Origin: Taklimakanibacter albus | GTDB lineage: Bacteria > Pseudomonadota > Alphaproteobacteria > Rhizobiales > Aestuariivirgaceae | Reading direction: 5' to 3' | Assembly: GCF_016595235.1 (NCBI RefSeq) | Contig: NZ_JAENHL010000006.1 | Location: 372,001 to 436,000, forward strand | DNA: 64,000 nucleotides | Part shown: one piece after another, positions 17,645-27,627 of the stretch | How positions within the stretch are numbered: position 1 is the stretch's first letter | Layout: the number at the start of each line of letters is the position of its first letter | Translations under genes and position numbers: made by a program | The notes under the pieces: model-generated | What the model saw: the letters and a program-made list of their open reading frames with translations, nothing else | Databases searched by the model: none | What the model was told of the DNA's origin: nothing

Positions 17645-18478
17645 TCCGGCCTTGCTGCCGCTATGGAGCGGCAGCACCACCCATTCCTTGATGTCGGCGG
17701 GCTGCAGCAGGCGCCGGCTGCCGGAGCCAGAGGTGTAGAAGACGAAATCGGAGGCGCGGTAGGTCTGCTGATAGCAGTCGAAGGCGACGCCGGTGGCGGT
17801 GAAGCTGACGCCGCGGACGCGCACCACCTGGTCGCGCGCGCCGAGGCCCAGCGCCTCGCGCTCATTCGCCGCCGGCTTGTCCACTTCGAGCGACTGCTCG
17901 GCATAGTCGTCCTTGAGGCCAAAGCGCTCGGCGAGCAGGCGGTAAAGCGAGTCGCCCGCCGCCAGCTCCTTCTCATCGAGCGCCGGCACGATGCTGAGCG
18001 GCAGCACCGCCTGTTCGAGGATCGCGGGCGCGCCGCCGAGGCTGCGGCGGCGGATGATCTCCCAGACCGGCTGGCCGGTTTCGATCGACAGAGCCTTGGC
18101 GATCTCCGGGCTCGGCAGCCCGATATTGATGCTGAGCACTTCGGTGGTGAGTTGCGGGCCCTTGCCGGAGGGGGTGAGGGTTTCGAGCAGGCGGCCGGAG
18201 CGGTTGGGCTCGCTGACGATGCGGTCGCGGGCGACGAAAGTGCCGATGCCTTGATGGCGCTGGATCTTGCCGGCATGTTCGAGCTTGTCGAGCGCATGGC
18301 GCACCGAGATCAGGCTGACCTTGGTGAGGCTCGCGATTTCGGTCGAGCTCGGCAGCTTGTCGCCGCTCGCGAGGCCCTTGGACGCGATATAGTCCAGCAC
18401 CCAGTCATAGACGGCCTGATAGCGCAGCTTGCGCTCGCCATCCCCCGTCGTACCACTCGTCTTGTGCTTCTGCGCCAC
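17627..18478 (-). CDS. GntR-family regulator with UTRA domain
   Basis: A 283-residue HutC-subfamily regulator. The N-terminal winged helix contains 'TEIASLTKVSLISVRHALDK' and 'GIGTFVARD'; residues about 110-270 form the UTRA effector domain. It probably represses the adjacent peptide and sugar operons until a breakdown product binds. It is convergent with the importer ATPase gene and overlaps it by 18 bp. A TGGGTATATT motif similar to those at 9253 and 14023 lies just upstream of its own start, which suggests autoregulation. The effector is unknown; UTRA domains often bind phosphosugars, which fits the sugar kinase and NagB-like genes. Confidence 0.9.
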   Translation of the reverse strand: MAQKHKTSGTTGDGERKLRYQAVYDWVLDYIASKGLASGDKLPSSTEIASLTKVSLISVRHALDKLEHAGKIQRHQGIGTFVARDRIVSEPNRSGRLLETLTPSGKGPQLTTEVLSINIGLPSPEIAKALSIETGQPVWEIIRRRSLGGAPAILEQAVLPLSIVPALDEKELAAGDSLYRLLAERFGLKDDYAEQSLEVDKPAANEREALGLGARDQVVRVRGVSFTATGVAFDCYQQTYRASDFVFYTSGSGSRRLLQPADIKEWVVLPLHSGSKAGSGSKR

Positions 18479-18508
18479 GCGCCCGCTCCCGAGAACCAGA
18501 CAATATGC

Positions 18509-18526
18509 TGGGTATATTATGTACCC
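18509..18526. promoter_or_regulatory. Candidate GntR operator before its own gene
   Basis: GGGTA and TACCC are inverted arms around a 7-bp A/T-rich centre (18510-18526). TGGGTATATT at 18509 matches eight of ten positions of the TGAGTATAAT motif found in the other two promoters of the block. It lies about 31-48 bp upstream of the GntR start, a typical autoregulatory position. Confidence 0.45.
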
Positions 18527-18563
18527 GGCTCGGGTGCCTTATACCAGCCGTGGCGCTGGCAGA

Positions 18564-20063
<1,500 letters not shown>

Positions 20064-20310
20064 GGGTCTGTGATAGCGATTGCCAGCATAAAAAGGCGAA
20101 TCTGTTGATGATTATGCGCGCTATCCACAGGCAGGGGAATCGATGATTTTCAAATCAAAGTGATTCGGCCGCTATCTCCTTTTGCAATCACGACAAAACA
20201 GCCCTCAGGCCTGCCGTGGCGGATCACGGTCTCAGCAATAGGGCCACAAACCTTGGCGAATCGATGTTGACGGAACCTGAGTCCAAGCCGCGAGGCTCGT
20301 GATCCACTTC
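20064..20310. other. Intergenic region upstream of dnaB
   Basis: A 247-bp gap between the dnaB start and the stop of the caspase-TPR gene. It is A/T-richer near dnaB and probably holds its promoter. No ORF or strong hairpin is evident. Confidence 0.45.
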
Positions 20311-23300
20311 TTAGTCGGCGGACTTGCGAAGCGCGGCAAGGACCGTGTCGAAAGTCTTTATGCGATCGGCGAAAATGTCGTCATATTGCTTTTCACCGGC
20401 TGCCCGGTGGAGTTCCCAGGCTGTCTGCACCGCTTTCCGGCCGCTTTCGACGACCGACTTGTTTCGGCTGCGATATCCCAGCAGAAGTTTCGCCATGCCG
20501 ATATCAGCCTGGGTGGCAGCCCATTTCAGAGGCGCACGATCTCGCGTCCGAACGGTGAGCGATGCCTCATAGGCCTCGACAGACTCTGCAAGCAGGACTG
20601 TGCCGCCGAAACGCGCCCCGAGCGTCTGAAGCGCCATGCCCAGATTGTTTTGGGCCATAGCCCACTCATCCGGCGCGTGTTCGTATGTCCATTCGGACAG
20701 GGCCGCTTCAAAGGCCACCACCGCCAGCATGCTGGCGATCATGCTGTCCTGCTGCTGTCCGAGTGTCCATAGAGCGAGGCCGAGATCATTCTGCGCTTCC
20801 GCCCAGTCCAGGGGCACGCGGCGGCGCTCCAATTCGTTCAGCGCCGCGCGTGTGGAAATGATCGCCAGCCGAAGCGGCACCGCGTCACCCTGAAGCTCGC
20901 CAAGCGCGCGCAGGGCACTGCCAAGATCAGTTTGCGTATTGGCCCATTGCAGTGGCGATCTTTCGCGGGTTCTCTCGGTGAGCGCGGCATTGTAAGCCGC
21001 GATGGCCCTAAGCAGCAGGTTCGCGTCGTGCTTCCGATAGCCAAGAGTGGCGAGGGCCTGGCCGAGATTATTCTGGAGCATGGCCCATTGCGAAGGGGCG
21101 GTTCCACGGGTCGTCACGGTGAGCGCGGCCTCATAGGCGGAAATCGCCTTCAGAACGGTATCGTCGCTTGCTTCCAGGCGATCGCGGCTCAGGAGCGCCG
21201 CAGCCAGGCTGTTCTGAGCCGAAGCCCAGAGGAGAGGATACCGATCGCGTGGCCACTCGGCGAGCACCGCTTCGAAGGCCGTCTCGGCCTGGCGCAGATG
21301 GGAGATGTCGCTTTTGCGCTCACCCAGCAATGTCATGGCAATGCCGAGGTTGTACTGAGTTTCGGCCCAGTCGAATGGCATGCTCTCGCGCTTTCGGACG
21401 GAGAGGGCCGTCTCATAGGCGCTGATTGCCCGGATGAGGGGGGCTGTGTCGCCGTCGCGATCAGCCAGACGCTTGAGAGCATTGCCGAGGTTGTTCTGAG
21501 CGGCGGACCAGTGGCGCCGGGACGAATCCTTCTGCAGCTCGGGCAATGCTGTTTCATAGGCGGCGACAGACCTGACGAGCAGGTTGCGATCGCCGTCCAA
21601 TTTGCTGAGTGACTGAAGAGCATTGCCGAGATTGACTTGCGCTACCGCCCATTCGTTCGCCAGGTTTCTCCGGCTCAGGATCGCAAGTGCGGTCTCGAGC
21701 CCCTTGACGGCCTTGGCAAGCATCGCGGCATCGCCTCTGCGATCCCCGAGCGCCGTCAGCGATACGCTGAGATCGACCTGAAGCAATGCCCAGGGCGCCG
21801 AATATTCGACCTTCGGACCGGCGCCCAAGGCCTCATAGACTGAAATGGCCCTTTCCAATGCTTGATTGTCTCCGGCGAATTCTCCGTATTGCGACAGCGC
21901 GGCAATCTGTTCGATCCGGTAGAGGAACGCATGTCTGTCGTCCCGGCCTGTCAGTTGTTCGAAGGCCTTCTCGTATTTCTGCGAAGCCAGAAGATAGTCG
22001 AAGGCGAGGATCGCCGTCGCGGCTTCCTCGGCATAGGTCGAGGCGATTTCGGTCCGGTCGGCCATTACTTCCGCCTCGCGTCGATCAAGCGTCGTGTCGA
22101 GCTCATCGGCGCGTGCGCTGGCCTTGGCGCGATAGTCCTTGGCGAGTGCTATGGCGCCTTCGGCCTGGGCCCGGTCCGCCAATCCTGCAAGGCGGTTGAG
22201 CTCGGGATCCTTGCGCAGGGAGACGACCTTTTCCGCCAGAAGCTTCTTGAGCGCCTCGGCACCGCTGCGCAGTTGCGCGTCGATCTCCCCAGGCCCCTTC
22301 GTCGTGTCTACCTGCAATTCGCGCAGCATGCCGTAAAGTGGATCGAGTGGCAGCGACATGTCTCTGGCGAGTCCCTCGACGGACGCCCGCATGTCTTGCG
22401 GCGTCGCGGCAATGGAGAGCAGGAGCTTGCGCCTCTCGCCGACAAGCAGCGCGTCGTCGGAAGTAAGCTCCAGTGGCTTCCCGCCGAAACTCAAGAAGCG
22501 CCGCAGGCTGGCATTGACCCAGGGCCGCTGCCGCGTTCCCGTGGTGAGATAGACCTCCTCGGTGACCAGGGTCATCATCTGGGCGAAGTCATAGCCCTGA
22601 TTGGCGCCAAGATGCTTGAGGAGGGCGGCGGCATAGGGGCTGCTGGCGCCTTCGGTACCGTCGAGCGCGACCTGGCCCGGCTCAGCCGCGAAGCCGATCA
22701 CCTCGCCGATATTGTCCGGCAAAGATTGGGCGGACTCCACGATCACGGCGCCGCGCGGCGCTCCCAGACCGGCGGCGGCAATGGGCATGCCGGCAGAATG
22801 CCCATCGCGTCTGACCAGCGCTTCCCGGGGATAGGGATTGGACCGGCAGGCATCGAGCAGAAGAATTGTGATCCGGGCTTTATTGCGCAGCTGTTCCAGA
22901 ACCGCTTGCAGCGAGATGAGACGGCTGTCGGCGGCGGCGAGCGAGGCCTCGTCGGCATCGATCGGGAGCAAATAGTTGGTACCGCCCGCTTCGATGCCAT
23001 GGCCGGAATAATAAACCAGCGCCACATCGGCGCCGCCGGCATCCTCGATGAACGCCTCGATCGACCGGGCGAGCTTCCGGCCGTTCTCATTGGTGGCGAG
23101 CTCCGTCTCGAAGCCAAGCCGGGCAAGGAGGTCTTCGATCTCACGGGCGTCACGTTCGGGATTGGGCAGGGCCGGGAGTTTTTCATAGGCCGATTGGCCG
23201 ATTACCAGCGCCACCCCCTTCAGCGGCCCGTTCTCCTGTGCAACGGCAATCCCGGTAGAAAACGACGTAGACAGCAGTGCCCACAGCACAGCTGCCGCAG

Positions 23301-23331
23301 TCCGGAGCACCACGCCGGCGAATTTTCGCAT
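20311..23331 (-). CDS. Secreted caspase-fold (C14) protein with ten TPR-like repeats
   Basis: A 1,006-residue protein. Residues 1-31 are a signal peptide ending AVA. Residues about 36-280 are a caspase/metacaspase-like domain with catalytic H111 in 'YYSGHG' and C162 in 'LLLDACRSNP'. A helical linker follows (about 290-500). Residues about 514-970 hold ten repeats of roughly 57 residues, each starting W-A-x-x-Q-x-N-L-G and ending in an 'A..AYEAAL' helix, as in TPR arrays. It should be periplasmic or exported; substrate and role are unknown. A paralogue of the same length and order lies at 35236-38259. Bacterial orthocaspases often serve stress or cell-death functions, but nothing here proves that. 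Confidence 0.9.
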   Translation of the reverse strand: MRKFAGVVLRTAAAVLWALLSTSFSTGIAVAQENGPLKGVALVIGQSAYEKLPALPNPERDAREIEDLLARLGFETELATNENGRKLARSIEAFIEDAGGADVALVYYSGHGIEAGGTNYLLPIDADEASLAAADSRLISLQAVLEQLRNKARITILLLDACRSNPYPREALVRRDGHSAGMPIAAAGLGAPRGAVIVESAQSLPDNIGEVIGFAAEPGQVALDGTEGASSPYAAALLKHLGANQGYDFAQMMTLVTEEVYLTTGTRQRPWVNASLRRFLSFGGKPLELTSDDALLVGERRKLLLSIAATPQDMRASVEGLARDMSLPLDPLYGMLRELQVDTTKGPGEIDAQLRSGAEALKKLLAEKVVSLRKDPELNRLAGLADRAQAEGAIALAKDYRAKASARADELDTTLDRREAEVMADRTEIASTYAEEAATAILAFDYLLASQKYEKAFEQLTGRDDRHAFLYRIEQIAALSQYGEFAGDNQALERAISVYEALGAGPKVEYSAPWALLQVDLSVSLTALGDRRGDAAMLAKAVKGLETALAILSRRNLANEWAVAQVNLGNALQSLSKLDGDRNLLVRSVAAYETALPELQKDSSRRHWSAAQNNLGNALKRLADRDGDTAPLIRAISAYETALSVRKRESMPFDWAETQYNLGIAMTLLGERKSDISHLRQAETAFEAVLAEWPRDRYPLLWASAQNSLAAALLSRDRLEASDDTVLKAISAYEAALTVTTRGTAPSQWAMLQNNLGQALATLGYRKHDANLLLRAIAAYNAALTERTRERSPLQWANTQTDLGSALRALGELQGDAVPLRLAIISTRAALNELERRRVPLDWAEAQNDLGLALWTLGQQQDSMIASMLAVVAFEAALSEWTYEHAPDEWAMAQNNLGMALQTLGARFGGTVLLAESVEAYEASLTVRTRDRAPLKWAATQADIGMAKLLLGYRSRNKSVVESGRKAVQTAWELHRAAGEKQYDDIFADRIKTFDTVLAALRKSAD

Positions 23332-23383
23332 ACATATATCCTAGCGAAAACTTTGGGCCGGTCGATGGCGAAATTGCGCCTGG

Positions 23384-24859
23384 TTAAGGCCCAGAATCAG
23401 GGCCAGTCATTCGTCGCGCATGTCCGATATAGGTGATCGCGGTGGTCGGCAAAGCGCCGAAAGTGAGATCGAAGCGCCGGTTGAGGCCACTCGGCCCGAA
23501 TCCGACGAGCGGTGCGACGGTGAATTGGCGTTGCTCTAGTCGCGCTTTCAACTCGGCGGGCGCGATGAACAGAGCTGGATCATGTGTTCCCTTAGGCAGG
23601 AGCCGAAGCACGTTTTCTCCGAAAGTGACCACGACCACCTTTGCCAGCCAGGTGCGGTTGATCGTGTCGAACAGGAACAGGCCGTCCGGCTTCAGCACGC
23701 GCCGGACTTCGTCGAGGACGGCGTCGAGATCGCGCACATGCTCGAGCACATCGACACAGAGCACGATATCCACCGAGCTCTCGGCGACCGGCAGGCTTTC
23801 GCCCGCGCCGATGCGGTAGTCAATGACGAGGCCCGTGGCCTCGGCATGAGTCTGGGCGATGGCGATAGCCGGTTGGGAAGGATCGACACCGACGACCTGG
23901 GCGCCGCGCTGCGCCAGGGCTTCCGACATGAAGCCGCCGCCGCAGCCGAGATCGAGCACCGTCTTGCCGCGCCAGTCGCCGACGACCGGAGTGAAATAGG
24001 CTAGCCGCGCCGGCACCATGTTCTGCAACAGGCGCAGCCAGCGCGTCTCGCCCGTCCACCAGCTTTCCGCATGAGTGTCGTAGATCGAGAGATCGTTGCG
24101 CTGAGGAGCTTGCTTCATCTTCGTCCAGGGAAGCCAGTATGGCACGTGCTTCCGATAGGCTGCAAATTCATCGCCGAACCGCGCCCGGAAGCGCCTCTCC
24201 TTGAACAACGGCCCGATGACGCAATAGAGCGTAAGTATACTGGCGATGGTGAGCTGATCGGGTGTCCAGGTCGGCACCGTCCATAGTGTGGCGGCGAAGG
24301 CGACATAGATGGGCTGCCGGCAATAACGGAACAGGCCCGTTCGCGGCATGGGCGGGTAGGTGACCTTGATGCCTTTTGCGACAGAGCGCCAGCCGAGCAG
24401 GCCGACCTGCAGGGCCAGTCCGGCATCGCTGATGGCTTTGAGCAGGCCGAGCCATGCCAGCGCATAGGCCGAACAGAGGATGGCGAGCAGGGGACCTTCG
24501 GCTTGCCACCAGATCGTGCCCGAAGGAGACCACAAGAGGAAGAGCGCCAGGACCTGGAGCGAGGCGATGGCGGCATAGGTCGTCGTCGCAAGGTCCGCCC
24601 CTAGCCCCGATGGCGCCAGATGCCGCAGCACTCCATTGCCGGCGCGCGTCAGCAGCAGCGAATGGGCAAGCGGGAACTGGAGGAGCAGGAGTCCATTCCC
24701 GATCATGTGCCACGGTTCAATCAGCGCTCCGAAGGATCGGCTCATGCCGAAGAACATCATGACGATCATCGCCGCGACAGCCATGATGAACAGGCTGTGG
24801 CACAGCACTCCATAGCCAACCGCGATGGCGATACGGCGCGCAGATGGATTGATGATCAT
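23384..24859 (-). CDS. Membrane methyltransferase fused to a UbiG-like SAM methyltransferase
   Basis: A 491-residue two-domain protein. Residues about 1-245 contain several membrane segments and end in 'CRQPIYVAF' plus 'RFGDEFAAYRKHVPYWLPW', the pattern of isoprenylcysteine carboxyl methyltransferase/NnrU-like membrane methyltransferases. Residues about 255-490 form a class I SAM-dependent methyltransferase with 'VLDLGCGGGFMSEALAQRG', 'VVGVDPS' and 'LCVDVLEHV', like UbiG. Both halves look intact, with no frameshift between them. Two methyl transfers, or one membrane anchor plus one methyltransferase, on a lipid or quinone-like substrate are possible. I do not know a characterised protein with this arrangement. 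Confidence 0.82.
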   Translation of the reverse strand: MIINPSARRIAIAVGYGVLCHSLFIMAVAAMIVMMFFGMSRSFGALIEPWHMIGNGLLLLQFPLAHSLLLTRAGNGVLRHLAPSGLGADLATTTYAAIASLQVLALFLLWSPSGTIWWQAEGPLLAILCSAYALAWLGLLKAISDAGLALQVGLLGWRSVAKGIKVTYPPMPRTGLFRYCRQPIYVAFAATLWTVPTWTPDQLTIASILTLYCVIGPLFKERRFRARFGDEFAAYRKHVPYWLPWTKMKQAPQRNDLSIYDTHAESWWTGETRWLRLLQNMVPARLAYFTPVVGDWRGKTVLDLGCGGGFMSEALAQRGAQVVGVDPSQPAIAIAQTHAEATGLVIDYRIGAGESLPVAESSVDIVLCVDVLEHVRDLDAVLDEVRRVLKPDGLFLFDTINRTWLAKVVVVTFGENVLRLLPKGTHDPALFIAPAELKARLEQRQFTVAPLVGFGPSGLNRRFDLTFGALPTTAITYIGHARRMTGPDSGP

Positions 24860-24933
24860 TCCCCCAATACGTCTGGGATCGCAGGCACTATTCCGGTGTA
24901 TCAGAAAGGATTTTCGGAAAGTGAGTGACTCTA

Positions 24934-24982
24934 GCGCGGGACGCGGAAAAGTGACTAACGGTTTTTCGCGGGAATCCTGCGC
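24934..24982. repeat. Imperfect palindrome of the GGAAAA-N-TTTTC type
   Basis: GCGCGGGA and GGAAAAGTG on the left face TTTTTCGCG and TCCTGCGC on the right. The core resembles the common Hyphomicrobiales intergenic element seen better preserved at 61223-61272. It lies in the gap between the SDR stop and the methyltransferase start. Confidence 0.5.
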
Positions 24983-24995
24983 TTATATACCTGCT

Positions 24996-25742
24996 CTAAT
25001 GCCACTCATTCGTCGGGAATATCAGCGAGTTCTTGATCAGCACGCCGGGCGGCAGGCGCAATTGCAGCATGACCACCTCGGCCACGTCGTCGGCCGTCAC
25101 CATGCCTTTGCGGCTGTCGGAGCCGGCGGGATGGAGATCGACATTGAGAATGTCCCAGAAGGGCGTGTCGACGCTGCCCGGGCAAACCGTCGAGACGCGG
25201 ATGCCGCGCGAGACCATTTCGCGCCCCAGGCACTCCATGAAACCCATCACCGCCCATTTGCTGGCGCAATAGCCCGACCAGTCGGGATAGCCGGTGACGC
25301 CGGCCGAGGAGGCGATGGCGACGATGTCGCCGCGCCCTTGCGCCAGCATCGGCTTCAGCGCCGCCTTCACGCTGTGCGCGGTGCCGAGATAATTGACCTC
25401 CATCATCGCCCGCCAGTCTTCCGGATCCGACGTCTCGACCGGTCCGATCGTGCCGATGCCGGCATTGGCGATGAGGATGTCGAGCCGGCCGAGGCGCGCG
25501 ACCGTGTCCTCCACTATGCTTTGCGTCGCCTTGAAATCGCAGACATCGAGACGGCGGAAGAAAGCCTTGCCCTGGGCGGCCTCGATCTCGCGTACCACCG
25601 CCGTGCCTTGCGCCTCATTACGTCCCAGCACGCCGACGATCGCCCCATCCTTTGCGAGCTTGTGCGCGATGGCACGGCCGATGCCTCGCGTGGCGCCGGT
25701 CACCAGAGCGATGCGGCCGGCGAGAGGGCGTTCATCAGTCAT
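24996..25742 (-). CDS. SDR-family oxidoreductase
   Basis: A 248-residue short-chain dehydrogenase/reductase. The NAD(P) motif is 'VTGATRGIGRAIA', 'ANAGIG' follows, and the catalytic set is S (in 'IASSAG'), Y and K (in 'YCASK'). It is the last gene of the leftward catabolic operon and overlaps the Gfo/Idh/MocA gene by 4 bp. A role oxidising or reducing an intermediate of that pathway is inferred from position; the substrate is unknown. Confidence 0.9.
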   Translation of the reverse strand: MTDERPLAGRIALVTGATRGIGRAIAHKLAKDGAIVGVLGRNEAQGTAVVREIEAAQGKAFFRRLDVCDFKATQSIVEDTVARLGRLDILIANAGIGTIGPVETSDPEDWRAMMEVNYLGTAHSVKAALKPMLAQGRGDIVAIASSAGVTGYPDWSGYCASKWAVMGFMECLGREMVSRGIRVSTVCPGSVDTPFWDILNVDLHPAGSDSRKGMVTADDVAEVVMLQLRLPPGVLIKNSLIFPTNEWH

Positions 25743-26689
25743 TGTGTTCCCTTTCCAAGAGAGGCGAGCGCCGCTGCCGCGACCTTGAGGCCGGCCAGGG
25801 CATCCTGCGCGGTGACGATGCTGGGCCGCGTGCCGGTGCGTAGGCAGCTGACGAAATAGGAGTCTTCGTTGAAGAGCGAATCGTCCGGCCCGAATTCGGC
25901 GAGATCGATATGGCGGGGCGTGTCGCCATACTGGCGGATATGGGCGCCGGTCTCGAAATCGATGCCGCCGCGCTCGCCGACGATCTCGATGCGGTCAGGC
26001 GCCGCTTCACCCGGATATGTCCAGGAGGTCGCGAGCTGCCATACCGCGCCGTGATCGCCCCGCGCAGTCACCAGGGTCTGCGAGCGCTGCGCGCCTTCGG
26101 GACTTCGCCAAGCCCGGACCTCACTCGCCGAGCCGCCTGTCATCCACACGGCGAGATCGATGTCGTGGATCATCGTCATCATGATGGGATCGATGTCAGG
26201 GTAACGCACCGCATGGCTGTCGTCGCGATGGCGCCGGGCATAGAGCGAGAGCACGCGGCCGATCTCGCCCGACTTGATGATATCGGCGATGCGGCGATGC
26301 GGGGAAGAGAAGCGCAGCACATGGCCGGGCAGCACGAAGCCGGGTCCCTTTGCGTCGGCCTCGACGAGCATCTGCGCTTCGGCGGCCGTCATGGCCATCG
26401 GCTTTTCGACCAGCGCCGGAATGCCGAGCGCCAGAGCGCCGAGCGCCAGGGGCACATGCGTCTGGCCGGGTGAAGCGATGATGACGCCGTCAGGCCGGTG
26501 CTTTTCCAGCAAGGGCAGAATGTCGGCCCCCCGATGCAACACGCCATGCCGGTCGGCGGCGGTCTTTGCCGCGACTTCATTGCGGTCGGCGATGGCCACC
26601 ACCTCCACATCCGGAATACGGTCGATGACGCCCAGATGTTCCTGGCCGAAGAGACCGGCGCCGGCGAGAGCGAGTCTCACCACCATCAC
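25739..26689 (-). CDS. Gfo/Idh/MocA-family oxidoreductase
   Basis: A 316-residue NAD(P)-dependent dehydrogenase. The Rossmann motif 'LALAGAGLFGQEHLG' is near residue 5, and 'VEKPMAMTAAEA' holds the catalytic Lys of the EKP motif. 'DIDLAVWM' lies in the substrate domain. The family oxidises sugars, inositols, sugar acids and some amino acid derivatives. Its ATG overlaps the stop of the dehydratase gene (ATGA) and its stop overlaps the SDR start. Product assignment stays at family level. Confidence 0.9.
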   Translation of the reverse strand: MMVVRLALAGAGLFGQEHLGVIDRIPDVEVVAIADRNEVAAKTAADRHGVLHRGADILPLLEKHRPDGVIIASPGQTHVPLALGALALGIPALVEKPMAMTAAEAQMLVEADAKGPGFVLPGHVLRFSSPHRRIADIIKSGEIGRVLSLYARRHRDDSHAVRYPDIDPIMMTMIHDIDLAVWMTGGSASEVRAWRSPEGAQRSQTLVTARGDHGAVWQLATSWTYPGEAAPDRIEIVGERGGIDFETGAHIRQYGDTPRHIDLAEFGPDDSLFNEDSYFVSCLRTGTRPSIVTAQDALAGLKVAAAALASLGKGTQ

Positions 26690-27627
26690 ACGGTTCCTTC
26701 GGGACCGGCGCCGCAGACCAGCGCGCAGACATGTTTGGCGCCGGCGAGCTGCGGCAGGTTCTTGCGCAAGGCGGCGATGGAGGCCGCGCCCGAAAGATCG
26801 GCGGCGATGCCCATTTCGAACCAGAGGAAGCGCGAGGCTTCGGCCATTTCCTCGTCGGAGACGAGGACGATGTCGTCGACCGTGTCGCGCACCGTCTCAT
26901 AGATGCGCTCATCGGTGCGCCGGCAAGTCATGGTCGGCACCCGCGAGGTGACTTCGGCCAAGGTGACCACATGGCCGGCATCGATACTGGCCCTGAGGGT
27001 GGGCGATCCGACAGGCTCGATGCCGATGATGCGGATGTCGGGGCGTCGCGCCTTGAGCACTGTGCCGAGGCCCGAGATCAGGCCACCGCCGCCGATGGCG
27101 ATGAGGATCGCATCGATGTCGGAGAGGTCGTCGAGGATTTCGAGGCCGAGCGTGCCTTGCCCCGCGACGACGAGCGGGTCGGCGAAGGGATGGAAATAGG
27201 CGGCCCCCGTTTTCTTCGCATAGTCATGCGCCGCCTGGTTGGACTGGCTCCATTCGTCGCCGACGATCTCGACCTTGGCGTTCCAGGCCTTCATCTTGAC
27301 GACCTTGGCGGGCGAGACATTGGACGGCACGAAGATCGTTGCCGGCACCTTGGCGGCGAAGGCGGTGCGCGCCACCGCCAGCCCGTGATTGCCGCCGGAT
27401 GCGGTGGTGATGCCGGCCTTGATCTCGTCCTTGGCAGCGCCGAGCAGACGGTTCATGGCGCCGCGCGCCTTGAACGAGCCCGTCACCTGCAGGCATTCGA
27501 GCTTGAGCGTCACTTTCGGCTGGTGCGGAATGGCGGCCTGGAGCTGGTCCAGCGCCATGATCGGCGTACGCCTGATATGGGGAGCGATGCGCGAACGCGC
27601 CGCTTCGATGTCACGGATCGTGATTAT
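26686..27627 (-). CDS. Threonine dehydratase/EutB-like PLP enzyme with apparent AUA start
   Basis: A fold-type II PLP enzyme, 313 residues if read from 27627. The PLP lysine is in 'TGSFKARGAMNRL'; 'ASGGNHGLAVA' and 'IGGGGLISG' are cofactor motifs. The first usable ATG (27558) would remove the conserved first strand-helix. The frame stays open upstream and encodes 'ITIRDIEAARSRIAPHIRRT', the normal family N-terminus. No ATG, GTG or TTG is in frame there. Instead AAGGAG lies 7 nt before ATA at 27627-27625, inside an ATAA overlap with the upstream stop. Related EutB proteins act in ectoine use; the substrate here is unknown. Confidence 0.8.
   Translation of the reverse strand: MITIRDIEAARSRIAPHIRRTPIMALDQLQAAIPHQPKVTLKLECLQVTGSFKARGAMNRLLGAAKDEIKAGITTASGGNHGLAVARTAFAAKVPATIFVPSNVSPAKVVKMKAWNAKVEIVGDEWSQSNQAAHDYAKKTGAAYFHPFADPLVVAGQGTLGLEILDDLSDIDAILIAIGGGGLISGLGTVLKARRPDIRIIGIEPVGSPTLRASIDAGHVVTLAEVTSRVPTMTCRRTDERIYETVRDTVDDIVLVSDEEMAEASRFLWFEMGIAADLSGAASIAALRKNLPQLAGAKHVCALVCGAGPEGTV

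Noticed and set aside
20121-20129. CTATCCACA, one base from a DnaA box, upstream of dnaB
   Set aside because: A single imperfect box is expected by chance, and there is no cluster or A/T-rich unwinding element to suggest an origin.
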